63,935 nt of DNA, taken from positions 378,472 through 442,406 of the forward strand of contig NZ_LFIQ01000117.1 in the NCBI RefSeq assembly GCF_001189245.1. The letters are read 5' to 3'. Source of the stretch: Bradyrhizobium pachyrhizi. GTDB taxonomy: Bacteria > Pseudomonadota > Alphaproteobacteria > Rhizobiales > Xanthobacteraceae. How positions within the stretch are numbered: the stretch's first letter is position 1; the number at the start of each line of letters is the position of its first letter. A program made the translations under genes and the position numbers. The notes beneath the pieces are model-generated. The model was not told where the DNA came from. It did no database searches and worked only from the letters and a program-made list of their open reading frames with translations. Positions 33,872-42,403 of the stretch are shown here, in pieces.

Positions 33872-35032
33872 ATGGCTATACCGTTCTTCAAGGAAATGCG
33901 TATCGGCGGTTATCTGATCAAGCAGAAACTGCTTGGCCGCAAACGCTATCCGCTCGTGCTGATGCTGGAACCCTTGTTTCGTTGCAACCTCGCCTGCGTC
34001 GGCTGCGGCAAGATCGACTATCCCGATGCGATCCTCAATCGCCGCATGACGGCGCAGGAATGCTGGGATGCCGCCGATGAGTGCGGCGCGCCGATGGTGG
34101 CGATCCCCGGCGGCGAGCCGCTGATCCACAAGGAGATCGGCGAGATCGTGCGCGGCCTCGTGGCGCGTAAGAAGTTCGTCTCGCTGTGCACCAATGCGCT
34201 GCTGCTCGAGAAGAAGCTCGACCTGTTCGAGCCGTCGCCCTATTTGTTCTTCTCGGTGCATCTCGACGGCCTGAAGGATCATCACGACAAGGCGGTGTCG
34301 CAGAAGGGCGTGTTCGATCGCGCCGTCTCGGCGATCAAGGCGGCGAAGGCGCGCGGCTTCACGGTCAACGTCAATGCCACCATCTTCGACGGTCACCCGG
34401 CCGAGGAGATCGCCAAGTTCCTCGATTTCACCACCGAGCTCGGCGTCGGCGTCTCGATGTCGCCGGGCTACGCCTATGAGCGTGCGCCCGACCAGGAGCA
34501 CTTCCTCAACCGCACCAAGACCAAGAAGCTGTTCCGCGACGTCTTTGCGCTCGGCAAGGGCAAGAAGTGGAATTTCATGCATTCCGGCCTATTCCTCGAC
34601 TTCCTCGCCGGCAACCAGGAATACGAGTGCACGCCCTGGGGCATGCCGGCGCGCAACATCTTCGGCTGGCAGAAGCCCTGCTATCTGCTCGGTGAAGGCT
34701 ACGCCAAGACCTTCAAGGAGCTGATGGACACCACCGACTGGGACACCTACGGCACCGGCAAGTACGAGAAGTGCGCCGACTGTATGGCCCATTGCGGCTA
34801 CGAGCCGACCGCGGCGACCGCTGCGATCAACAATCCGCTCAAGGCGATGTGGGTCGCGCTGCGTGGCATCAGGACATCAGGCCCGATGGCGCCCGAGATC
34901 GACATGTCGAAGCAGCGTCCGGCGCAGTACATCTTCGCCGAGCAGGTGCAGAAGAAGCTCTCGGAGATCCGCCGCGACGAGGCAGCGGCCGCCGCCGCCA
35001 AGCAGCAAGCGAAGGCCTCGACCGCCGCCTAA
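33872..35032 (+). CDS. hpnH: HpnH, radical SAM adenosylhopane synthase
   Basis: 386 residues from MAIPFFKEMRIGGYLIKQKL. The radical SAM cluster motif is C38-x3-C42-x2-C45 (RCNLACVGC), with GGEPLIHKEI as the SAM-binding region and a later Cys-containing CADCMAHCGYEP. HpnH adds the 5'-deoxyadenosyl group to diploptene, giving adenosylhopane. It is fully in family length, with a KxxA-rich tail. A bidirectional terminator lies 29 bases after the stop. Confidence 0.97.
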   Translation: MAIPFFKEMRIGGYLIKQKLLGRKRYPLVLMLEPLFRCNLACVGCGKIDYPDAILNRRMTAQECWDAADECGAPMVAIPGGEPLIHKEIGEIVRGLVARKKFVSLCTNALLLEKKLDLFEPSPYLFFSVHLDGLKDHHDKAVSQKGVFDRAVSAIKAAKARGFTVNVNATIFDGHPAEEIAKFLDFTTELGVGVSMSPGYAYERAPDQEHFLNRTKTKKLFRDVFALGKGKKWNFMHSGLFLDFLAGNQEYECTPWGMPARNIFGWQKPCYLLGEGYAKTFKELMDTTDWDTYGTGKYEKCADCMAHCGYEPTAATAAINNPLKAMWVALRGIRTSGPMAPEIDMSKQRPAQYIFAEQVQKKLSEIRRDEAAAAAAKQQAKASTAA

Positions 35033-35061
35033 AGCTCGATGTGAGCGAAAGCAGAAACATG

Positions 35062-35093
35062 AAAGCCCCGGTTCAGCGAACCGGGGCTTTTTT
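35062..35093. terminator. Bidirectional Rho-independent terminator after hpnH
   Basis: AAAGCCCCGGTTC-agc-GAACCGGGGCTTT makes a 13-pair stem followed by TTT. It serves hpnH (plus) and the DUF2520 gene (minus). Confidence 0.85.
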
Positions 35094-35099
35094 CCTGGA

Positions 35100-36002
35100 T
35101 CAGGATGCCGCCTGCTTTTCCAATCTCGTGCGCAGAAGCAATTTCTCGATCTCGGCGGCGCGCGGCGCGCTGAGTGTGCCACGCTCGATCCCGAGCGGGA
35201 CATTGCGCAGGGCGAGCTCGCGATACAGCGCGCCGGAGGGAGGAAAGCGCTCATCCAGCGCCCGGAGGTGCTTGAGGATCGTTCCGACGTCGCCGCGCGC
35301 CACGCAGCCGCCCATGCCGTTGGCGAGGCCACCGTCGAGAACAGCCGCGACAGTCCCGCGCAGCAGCGGCATCATCGCGCGCAACGCGTCGGCCTCGCTG
35401 GCGCCAAAGCTCTTCCAGAGCTCGACGCCTTCCTTGAGCAGCGCGATCAGGAACGGACCGACGTAATATGCCGACGCATGATAGAGCGCCCGCGCACCGG
35501 CCGGCAGCGCCAGCGGTTCACACCCGATGCGGGTCGCAAGCAATTCCAGGTCGCGCCTGAAGTCGCCCTCTGCCTCGATGCCGACGGTGCATCCGCGCAA
35601 CCCCTCGAGCGCGACGTCGGGATTGGCGAACATCTGCATTGGATGAAATCCGCCGGTCGCGGCGCCTGCGGATTTGGCCTGAGCGAGCGCGGCCAGTTCA
35701 GTCGCGCCGCTGCAATGAACCACGCGGTGACGCGGCTCCCAGCACAAGTCGTGGCAGACCGGCAGGATCGCGTCATCGCTCACGGTGAGGAAAACCATGT
35801 CGCAGCTGTCGACGACCTGCTGCGCGTCCGTCATCGGCCTTGCCGACGGGATGCGGGATCCGAGCCGCTGCGCGGCATCGGCACCGCGGTTGTAGAACGC
35901 CGCGACATTCAGCCCCGCGCGGGCGAACGCCGGCGCGAGCGTTTGCGCCACGCGGCCGGCGCCGATGAAGCCGATCCGCAACGCCGCGAACGCCGTGCTC
36001 AT
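35100..36002 (-). CDS. NADP-dependent Rossmann-fold protein with DUF2520
   Basis: 300 residues from MSTAFAALRIGFIGAGRVAQ. The GxGxxA nucleotide loop is IGFIGAGRVAQTLAPAFARA and a short NADP loop follows. The C-terminal DUF2520 part has HYVGPFLIALLKEGVELWKS-like helices (here YYVGPFLIALLKEGVELWK). The family resembles 3-hydroxyisobutyrate or pyrroline-carboxylate-type reductases. It overlaps the class II aldolase by four bases (ATGA), so the two are translationally coupled. The substrate is unknown. Confidence 0.8.
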   Translation of the reverse strand: MSTAFAALRIGFIGAGRVAQTLAPAFARAGLNVAAFYNRGADAAQRLGSRIPSARPMTDAQQVVDSCDMVFLTVSDDAILPVCHDLCWEPRHRVVHCSGATELAALAQAKSAGAATGGFHPMQMFANPDVALEGLRGCTVGIEAEGDFRRDLELLATRIGCEPLALPAGARALYHASAYYVGPFLIALLKEGVELWKSFGASEADALRAMMPLLRGTVAAVLDGGLANGMGGCVARGDVGTILKHLRALDERFPPSGALYRELALRNVPLGIERGTLSAPRAAEIEKLLLRTRLEKQAAS

Positions 36003-36841
36003 TGCGCGTAGCTTCCGTCGATGCGGTCGAGCCTGCGCCGCAGCGCCGGCCATTCCAGCAGACCGTACCCGGCCTGCAGATTTTGCGCCGCTTCATTCAG
36101 CACCGGATTGGTGTCGCGCTCATTGTCCAGTGTGATCTCGGTGCCGGCAAAGCAGGTCACCGTGTTGCCGATCGCCATCTCGGTCGGCACATGCAGCGGC
36201 TGGCCGCAGCCGAGCGCGTCGACCTGGATCCGGCAGGCCTGCTCCAGCCAGTAGATCGCATTGAACGCCTGCGGAATTGTGTTGCCGCAAACCAGCAGGC
36301 CATGATTGCGCAACACCAGCACGTTGTTGCGGCCGAGATCCGCGACGACCCGGTCGCATTCGTCCCGATCGATCGCCGGCCCCTCGAAATCGTGATAGCC
36401 GATCCGACCGTGAAACCGCATCGCCGTCTGCGACAGCGGCAGCAGCCCCTCGGCAAGCGTGCTGACGGCGGTGCCTGCCCTGGTGTGGGTATGCAGGACG
36501 CACTTCACGTCAGGTCGCGCGCGATGGATCGGGGCGTGCAGATAGAAGCCGGCCACGTTGACGTTGTAGCCATGGTCGGGCTGCAGCAGGGCGCGGCCCT
36601 CGATGTCGATCTTGACAAGGCTCGACGCGGTGATTTCCTCGTACAGCATGCCATAGGGATTGATCAGATACTGATCGTGATGGCCCGGGACCTGTGCACT
36701 GATGTGGTTGTAGATCAGGTCGGTCATTCCGTAGAGCGCCACCAAGCGGTAGCACGCCGCAAGATCGACGCGGGTTGCCCACTCCTGTTCTCCCACGACG
36801 GCCCGGATATCGTTGACGGCACAAACTTCGATCTGACGCAT
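35999..36841 (-). CDS. Class II aldolase/adducin family protein
   Basis: 280 residues. The zinc-binding His pair is in CVLHTHTRAGTAVSTLAEG and a further His in VLVLRNHGLLVCGNTIPQAF, as in fuculose-1-phosphate aldolase-type enzymes; DLIYNHISAQVPGHHDQYLI is the phosphate-loop region. It probably cleaves or decarboxylates a hydroxy-keto acid. It is coupled to the DUF2520 gene and follows the acyl-CoA dehydrogenase 11 bases later in one TetR-controlled operon. Confidence 0.88.
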   Translation of the reverse strand: MRQIEVCAVNDIRAVVGEQEWATRVDLAACYRLVALYGMTDLIYNHISAQVPGHHDQYLINPYGMLYEEITASSLVKIDIEGRALLQPDHGYNVNVAGFYLHAPIHRARPDVKCVLHTHTRAGTAVSTLAEGLLPLSQTAMRFHGRIGYHDFEGPAIDRDECDRVVADLGRNNVLVLRNHGLLVCGNTIPQAFNAIYWLEQACRIQVDALGCGQPLHVPTEMAIGNTVTCFAGTEITLDNERDTNPVLNEAAQNLQAGYGLLEWPALRRRLDRIDGSYAQ

Positions 36842-36852
36842 AACTTGGCCCC

Positions 36853-38539
36853 TCAGTGACGGATGACGGAGGCGCGCTCGACGATACGGCTGAGGTCTTC
36901 CGACGATGGAAGCCCGCCGAATACCTGTATCCCGTCCGCGCCAAGCCTGGATCTCACGAACAGACCGGCGGCAGCGGCGTCGCCATGCCTCAGCATCTCG
37001 GCGGCCTGCAGCGCATGTGCCATGCGGGTGACGAGCGCTCTCGCGTGCCCGTCGTCCGGATATCGTGCACGCAAGCGATCGGCGAGATCGTCCGTGCTTC
37101 GGTCATAGACCGGATTGAGGCCCCTGCTCGCACGCAACTCGTCAACGAATGCGTCCCGGCAATTCGCATCGCGTTGCATGGCGCGCAAAACGTCCATGCA
37201 CATCATGTTCGAGGTGCCTTCCCAGATCGAGTTCAATGGCGCCTCGCGATAGAGCCGGGCCATCGGATTCTCCATGATGAAGCCGTTGCCGCCATGCACC
37301 TGCAGGCATTCATAGGTGAAGGCCGGCGCGCGCTGGCAGTTCCAGAACTTCATCACGGGTGTCGCGACCCGCCAGCAATCGCTCGTGTTCGCTTGTCTGC
37401 AGGCCGTCGGTTGCACGCGCGACCCGAAACGCGCCTAGCATCGCCGCCTCGCTCTCGAGCGCGAGGTCGGCGAGCACGTTGCGCTGCATCGGAAGCTCGG
37501 ACATCGGCTTGCCGAAGGCGGTTCGGGTTTGCGCGTGGTTGAGGGCGAGGCTCAGCGCCTGGCGCATCAACCCCGCGGAGCCGACCGCGAAATCGAGCCG
37601 CGTCAGATGGGCATGCGAAAGGATTTCCGAGATGCCACGGCCCTCTTCGCCAACCAGGATCGACCACGTATCGTGGTACTCGATCTCGCTCGATGCGTTC
37701 GAGCGGTTGCCGCATTTGTCCTTCAGGCGCTGTATGTAGATACGGTTGGCGCTACCGTCCGGCAGCAGGCGCGGCACGAACAGGCAACTGACGCCGGACT
37801 GGGTGCGTGCCAGCGTGTAGAAACCATCGGCCACCGGCACCGAGAAGAACCATTTGTGGCCGGTGATCGCATAGATCTCGCCATGCGCGCCGCGCTCGAC
37901 GAAGCGCGCGGTGGTCTGGGTCTCGCGCAGATCGGAGCCGCCCTGCTTTTCGGTCATGGCGTAACCGATGACCGCGGCGCGCTTGGCCTCGATCGGAAGC
38001 CGCCGCGGATCGTAGTCCGCCGCCAGCGTTCGCTCCCGCCACAGGTTGAATTGCGGCTTGCCGGAGAACCCGGCGATCGCGGCGTACGCCATTCCCGTGG
38101 GGCAGCCGACGCCGTTCTCGATCTGATTCCAGAGATAGCTCAGCGCCGCGCGCGCCAGATGGCCGTGTGGTTCGCGCGTCGACCAAGCGAGGCTATGCAC
38201 CTCGCTCCGGAACGCCAGCGCCATCAATTGATGCCAGGCCGGATGAAATTCGACCCAATCATTGCGGTTGCCATACCGGTCATGGGTCAGGAGCTTCGGC
38301 TCGTGCTCGTTGGCCAGCCGTGCCGCCTCCTGCACGGATTCGCTGCCGGCATGGGCTCCGAGCGCGGAAAGCTTGTCTTTCGCCCACGGCGCGATCGTGG
38401 CGATCAGGCCACTCAACGCGCGGTCGTCGTCGAATGCATTGAAGCCGCGCGCGGGCCACGCCTGATTGCGCACGTCATGGGTCGCAAACCGAGCGGCTTT
38501 CGCTTCAGCGACGGCAACCGGCCGGGCGCTCGCGTTCAT
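36853..38539 (-). pseudogene. AidB-type acyl-CoA dehydrogenase, frameshifted
   Basis: Two overlapping minus-strand frames together make one protein of about 560 residues. The first (38539 to 37310) starts MNASARPVAVAEAKAARFAT and ends with family residues ...EHERLLA, then changes to a wrong tail. The second (open to 36853) resumes at RVATPVMKFWNCQRAPAFTY with the family's C-terminal ECLQVHGGNGFIMENPMARL and IWEGTSNMMCMDVLRAM. The switch is at about 37368-37372, where a GCGG run would need two more bases (GCGCGG). AidB-like enzymes act on acyl-CoA or DNA-associated substrates. It overlaps the TetR stop by four bases. Confidence 0.85.
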
Positions 38540-39180
38540 GCGGAGACTCTCGATACAGGGGTGAGTTCAGGCGTCGCGTGGCGAAACAGCATGCGCGCGG
38601 AAAGCCCCGCGATCGATTGCGCGATCGCCTTCGCCGCGTCGGAATCAGGGGCCGCTTCGGGCGCAAGGGGACCAACCAGCGCCTCCATGAAGGCGCCGGT
38701 CACGCAGGATGCCGCGACGTTCGCGTCAATCTCGACGAACTCGCCGCCGGCGATGCCGCGCCGGACCAGCCTTGCGATCTGATCGGCCAGGGCCGCCCGG
38801 TATTTCAGGCGCGCCGCGTCGATCTCGGGTTCACAGGGCTCGGCGATCAACGCGTAGGCCAGGCGGCGGCCGCGCATCGCCCGGACCGAGAAGGTGTAGA
38901 TCGCATCCACCAGACATTGGGACACCGAGCCTTCCGCCTCGACGATCGCGGCGACCACGGCCACCTCGCGCTCAGACACCAGGCCGAGCACCTGCGCGTA
39001 CAGGTCCGCCTTGGAGTCGAAGTAGCGATACACGCTGCCGGTGGCCACACCGGCCCGTGAGGCGATCAGGGCGATCTGGGCGTCCTTCCAGCCACTCAGC
39101 GCCACGGCCTCCCTGGCGGCATCGAGAATGCGCGCTTTGGTTTCGACCAGCTGGTTGAGACGAACCGCAGCAATTGCCAT
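38536..39180 (-). CDS. TetR family regulator
   Basis: 214 residues. The TetR HTH reads ILDAAREAVALSGWKDAQIA then LIASRAGVATGSVYRYFDSK, and the long C-terminal ligand domain follows. It overlaps the acyl-CoA dehydrogenase start by four bases, so it leads the operon TetR - acyl-CoA dehydrogenase - aldolase - DUF2520. A palindrome covers its own start region, indicating self-repression. Confidence 0.92.
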   Translation of the reverse strand: MAIAAVRLNQLVETKARILDAAREAVALSGWKDAQIALIASRAGVATGSVYRYFDSKADLYAQVLGLVSEREVAVVAAIVEAEGSVSQCLVDAIYTFSVRAMRGRRLAYALIAEPCEPEIDAARLKYRAALADQIARLVRRGIAGGEFVEIDANVAASCVTGAFMEALVGPLAPEAAPDSDAAKAIAQSIAGLSARMLFRHATPELTPVSRVSA

Positions 39181-39219
39181 AGTGAACCTTAGTTCATGAA
39201 TAAAGGATCATAGTTCACT
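39181..39219. promoter_or_regulatory. Probable TetR operator
   Basis: TGAAC-ctta-GTTCA at 39183-39196 abuts the TetR start codon. AGTGAAC (39181-39187) is matched again in inverted form by GTTCACT (39213-39219). The nested inverted repeats fit a TetR dimer or pair-of-dimers site for autoregulation. Confidence 0.6.
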
Positions 39220-39524
39220 CTCGGACGAATAGGCCGTAGCTGTCAAGTATCGAGCAGGCGCCCTGCGGCCGTAGGGCCGTTCCCGGGGCGCCGGCGCGCT
39301 GCTGGCGTAGAGGCTGGAGGCGCGACCCACGGACGCGAGGAACAGCGATACGGGGGTCTCACCGCACAGCCGACGCGCAAGTCCCCGCTGACCGCGCGGA
39401 ACCGGAACAGCGTGGGATCAGACGAAACCTTCACGCACCAAAGCAAAAGGCCCGATCGCGATGCGACCGGGCCTTTGTTTTGAGCTTGATACGCCGAGAA
39501 ACCCATTCCCGGGCCGGCGGAGGA
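39220..39524. other. Gap between TetR and hpnG
   Basis: Nothing coding is visible. The left side carries the TetR upstream region; the right side carries a terminator at 39446-39480. Confidence 0.55.
39446..39480. terminator. Terminator after hpnG (minus); T-rich on both sides
   Basis: AAAGGCCCGATCG-cgatg-CGACCGGGCCTTT, with one mismatched pair, is followed by TGCTTT-type and TTTGTTTT runs on the two strands. It lies 45 bases beyond the hpnG stop on the minus strand, ending the hpnC-to-hpnG operon. Confidence 0.8.
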
Positions 39525-40283
39525 TCAGGCCGCCTTCGCCGTGATCAGAACGTCTTCCACCGGCATCAGCACGTCGTTGCCGAGCAGGAAGCCGCGGCAG
39601 CTGCGCAGCGAGCGCAGCGCGCGGTTGAAGTCGATTCCGGTCGACACCAGCGCGCGCAGCGTCCGTGGATTGCGCGCGATGCCGCGCAGCACCTTGCGCA
39701 GGTCGATGTCGCCGTTCGGCTTCACCGCGGATTTCGCAAGTTCCGGTAGCGCCCGGTGCGCGGGATCGCTGATTACGCGTAGCGCGGCAAACGGAATGCC
39801 GGCCTTGGCCGCATAGGCCGCCGCGATATGGCTCTCCATGTCGACTGCGGCTGCGCCCGTCATCGACCGCAGGGCGGCCTTGCAGGCCTTCGCCGCGATC
39901 ACCTCTTCCACGCCGGCGAGACTGCCGCGGACGATCCTGCGGCGCTTCAGCGCGGCGCTGGCGATCATCTCTTCGTTCAGCGCGGATGCGGCCAGGAAGC
40001 GGGTATCGCCCGACATCACCTCGGTCGCGACCACGACGTCGCCCGACTTGAGCGACGGATCGAGCCCGCCGGCCACGCCGAACGAAATCACGCCACGGAA
40101 GGTGGTCGGATCCAGCGTCGCCAGCAATTCACGCAGCTGCTGTGGATCGCTCGAACTGCAGATTACGATCATGCCGGGGCCTGCCGCGATGCGGGCCTCC
40201 TGGACCAATCCAGTCACAATCAATACCGGCCGAGGATCAATTCTACTGCCCACGGTCTCGGCGGCCCCCGCCTCAACAATCAC
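39525..40283 (-). CDS. hpnG: HpnG, adenosylhopane nucleosidase-like phosphorylase
   Basis: 252 residues of the purine nucleoside phosphorylase fold: RGVISFGVAGGLDPSLKSGD, then MTGAAAVDMESHIAAAYAAK and RVISDPAHRALPELA. HpnG removes adenine from adenosylhopane, giving ribosylhopane. It overlaps shc by four bases. Its stop lies 45 bases before the operon terminator. Confidence 0.92.
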   Translation of the reverse strand: MIVEAGAAETVGSRIDPRPVLIVTGLVQEARIAAGPGMIVICSSSDPQQLRELLATLDPTTFRGVISFGVAGGLDPSLKSGDVVVATEVMSGDTRFLAASALNEEMIASAALKRRRIVRGSLAGVEEVIAAKACKAALRSMTGAAAVDMESHIAAAYAAKAGIPFAALRVISDPAHRALPELAKSAVKPNGDIDLRKVLRGIARNPRTLRALVSTGIDFNRALRSLRSCRGFLLGNDVLMPVEDVLITAKAA

Positions 40284-42262
40284 ATCCCGACCCCTACCAC
40301 CCTGCTATTGGTGCTTCTCAAATTTCGATACCGCGCCAGCGCCCAGAGCGGAAAGAACTTCGAGTAGCCATGATATCGCAAGTAAAATACCCGCGGAAAC
40401 CCCGTAGCTGTGTATCGCCGCTCGTCCCACAGCCCTTTTTCCGTCTGTGTTGCCTTTAGGTACTCCACCCCCCGCGCAACAGCGGGATTTTCGACTTCTC
40501 CGGCCGCCATCAATCCAAGCAAAGCCCATGCCGTTTGCGAGGAGGTCGACGGCGCAACTTCATAACCCTTGTAATCCAGCCGGTAACTGACGGCGTCCTC
40601 GCCCCAGCCGCCGTCCTGATTCTGGACTGACGCCAGCCAGCCGACCGCCTTCCGAATCATCGGGTCGTCGCGATCGACCCCTGCGACGTTTAGCGCCGAG
40701 AGCACCGACCAGGTGCCGTAGATGTAGTTCAGGCCCCAGCGGCCGTACCAGGAGCCCTCGGCAAGCTGGGTACGGCGCAGATAGGCGACGCCGTCGGCCA
40801 TCGTCTTGCTGCTTTCGACGGTCTCACCGAGTTGGCCCAGCATCGAGATGCAGCGCGCGGTGACATCCTCGGTCGGCGGATCGAGCAATGCGCCGTGATC
40901 GGAGAACGGGATGTTGTTGAGGTAATATTCGAGGTTGTTGACGTCGAACGCGGCCCAGCCGCCGTCGCGGCTCTGCAGCCCCTCGATCCACTCGCGGCCG
41001 CGCGCGATGGCCTCGTCATATTCCCTGGTTCCGGTATGACGCCGCACGCGATCCATCGCCATCACGACCACCGCGGTGTCGTCGAGATCGGGATAGTGGT
41101 CGTTGTTGTACTGGAACGCCCAGCCGCCCGGGCGGACGTTCGGCGCCTTGACCGCCCAATCGCCCTTCAGCTCCAGCACCTGGCGCGGCTTCAGCCAGTC
41201 GAGGCCCTGCCTGGCCTTGGCAAGGGTAGCGTCGCCGCCCGCTTCCTGCAGCGCATGACAGGCCAGCGCGGTGTCCCACACCGGCGAGACGCAGGGCTGG
41301 CAATAGGCCTCGTGCTCGCTAATCACGAGCAGCTTGTCGATGCCGCGGCGGGTGATGGCACGCGGCGGGAAATTCTCGTCCTTGCCGAGCGCCTCATACA
41401 TCATGACGATGTTGGCCATCGGCGGATAAATCGCGCCCATGCCGTCTTCGCCGTTCAGCCGCTCTTCGGTGAAGGCGAGCGCGGCATCGATCGCGCGTTG
41501 GCGCAGGCTCTTCGGAAACATCGGCTCGATCACCCGCAGCACGGCGTCGAGCGAGCGGAACAGATAGAACCAGCTCGCGCTCTGATGCGGCGCCTTCGGC
41601 GCCATGCGGACCGATTTCGGATCCTCCAGGAACAGCTCGTCGATGCCGACGCCTTTCGGATTCTTCGCACGCGGCTTCAGCGCGGCAAGCACCATCAGCG
41701 GCACCATGGTGGTGCGCGCCCAGTAGGAGATCTTGTTGATGTGGAACGGCGACCACATCGGCAGCAGCATGATCTCGATCGGCAGCACCGGCGTCGCGCG
41801 CCAGGTCACGACGCCATAGAGCGCAAGCAGGAAGCGCGTGAACACGTTGCTGCCCGAAGCACCGCCGCGCGAACGGATCGCCTCGCGCGCCCGCACCATG
41901 TGCGGCGCGTCGACGGAATCGCCGATCATCTTCAGCGCGAAGTAGGACTTCACGCTGGCGCTCATATCGAACGGGCCGTCATGCACCAGCGGCCAGCCGC
42001 CATGCGCGCCCTGGACGCGACGCAGATAGTTACCGAGCTTGGCCTCCAGCCCGGCATCGATCGGCTCGGCCAGATAGTGGCGCAGCAGGATGTACTCGGC
42101 CGGAATGGTGCTGTCGGCCTCGAGCTCGAACACCCAATGTCCGTCGGACTGGCGATAGCCGAGCAGCGCTTCGGTTGCCTTGGAGATGCTCTTCTCCAGC
42201 GCGACCGGGTCGACTGCAACGCTGTGATCTCTCGCAAGCATTTCGCTCGATATCCTCTTCAT
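40280..42262 (-). CDS. shc: Squalene-hopene cyclase
   Basis: 660 residues. The catalytic acid motif is D392-x-D-D395 (YPDLDDTAVV). QW repeats are seen (QSRDGGWAAFD and QNQDGGWGEDAVSYR), and a terminal LxYxG-type stretch ends the protein. It converts squalene to hopene and hopanol on the membrane. It overlaps hpnG by four bases and follows hpnE after a 141-base gap that contains a dispersed palindromic repeat. The family length is normal. Also called hpnF. Confidence 0.98.
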   Translation of the reverse strand: MKRISSEMLARDHSVAVDPVALEKSISKATEALLGYRQSDGHWVFELEADSTIPAEYILLRHYLAEPIDAGLEAKLGNYLRRVQGAHGGWPLVHDGPFDMSASVKSYFALKMIGDSVDAPHMVRAREAIRSRGGASGSNVFTRFLLALYGVVTWRATPVLPIEIMLLPMWSPFHINKISYWARTTMVPLMVLAALKPRAKNPKGVGIDELFLEDPKSVRMAPKAPHQSASWFYLFRSLDAVLRVIEPMFPKSLRQRAIDAALAFTEERLNGEDGMGAIYPPMANIVMMYEALGKDENFPPRAITRRGIDKLLVISEHEAYCQPCVSPVWDTALACHALQEAGGDATLAKARQGLDWLKPRQVLELKGDWAVKAPNVRPGGWAFQYNNDHYPDLDDTAVVVMAMDRVRRHTGTREYDEAIARGREWIEGLQSRDGGWAAFDVNNLEYYLNNIPFSDHGALLDPPTEDVTARCISMLGQLGETVESSKTMADGVAYLRRTQLAEGSWYGRWGLNYIYGTWSVLSALNVAGVDRDDPMIRKAVGWLASVQNQDGGWGEDAVSYRLDYKGYEVAPSTSSQTAWALLGLMAAGEVENPAVARGVEYLKATQTEKGLWDERRYTATGFPRVFYLRYHGYSKFFPLWALARYRNLRSTNSRVVGVGM

Positions 42263-42296
42263 CGCGGGCCGGCTGATCGAAAGCCGCGGCCGCTCC

Positions 42297-42389
42297 AGAG
42301 CTGATCCGATTGCACCGGATCAGCTCTTGTCCTTTTGTTCAGTCGCGTTTGCTTCACGCGAACCGGTAGCCACTTCGCTCGAAAACGCG
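42297..42389. repeat. Composite two-hairpin palindromic repeat (copy 2)
   Basis: AGAGCTGATCCG-attgcac-CGGATCAGCTCT (42297-42327) is a perfect 12-pair hairpin. It is followed by the GCGTTTGC...GCGAA...TTCGC...GAAAACGC palindrome (42345-42389). The second part is nearly the same as 6708-6751. It lies between hpnE and shc, inside the hopanoid operon. Confidence 0.75.
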
Positions 42390-42403
42390 CCAACAGGTCG
42401 AAT

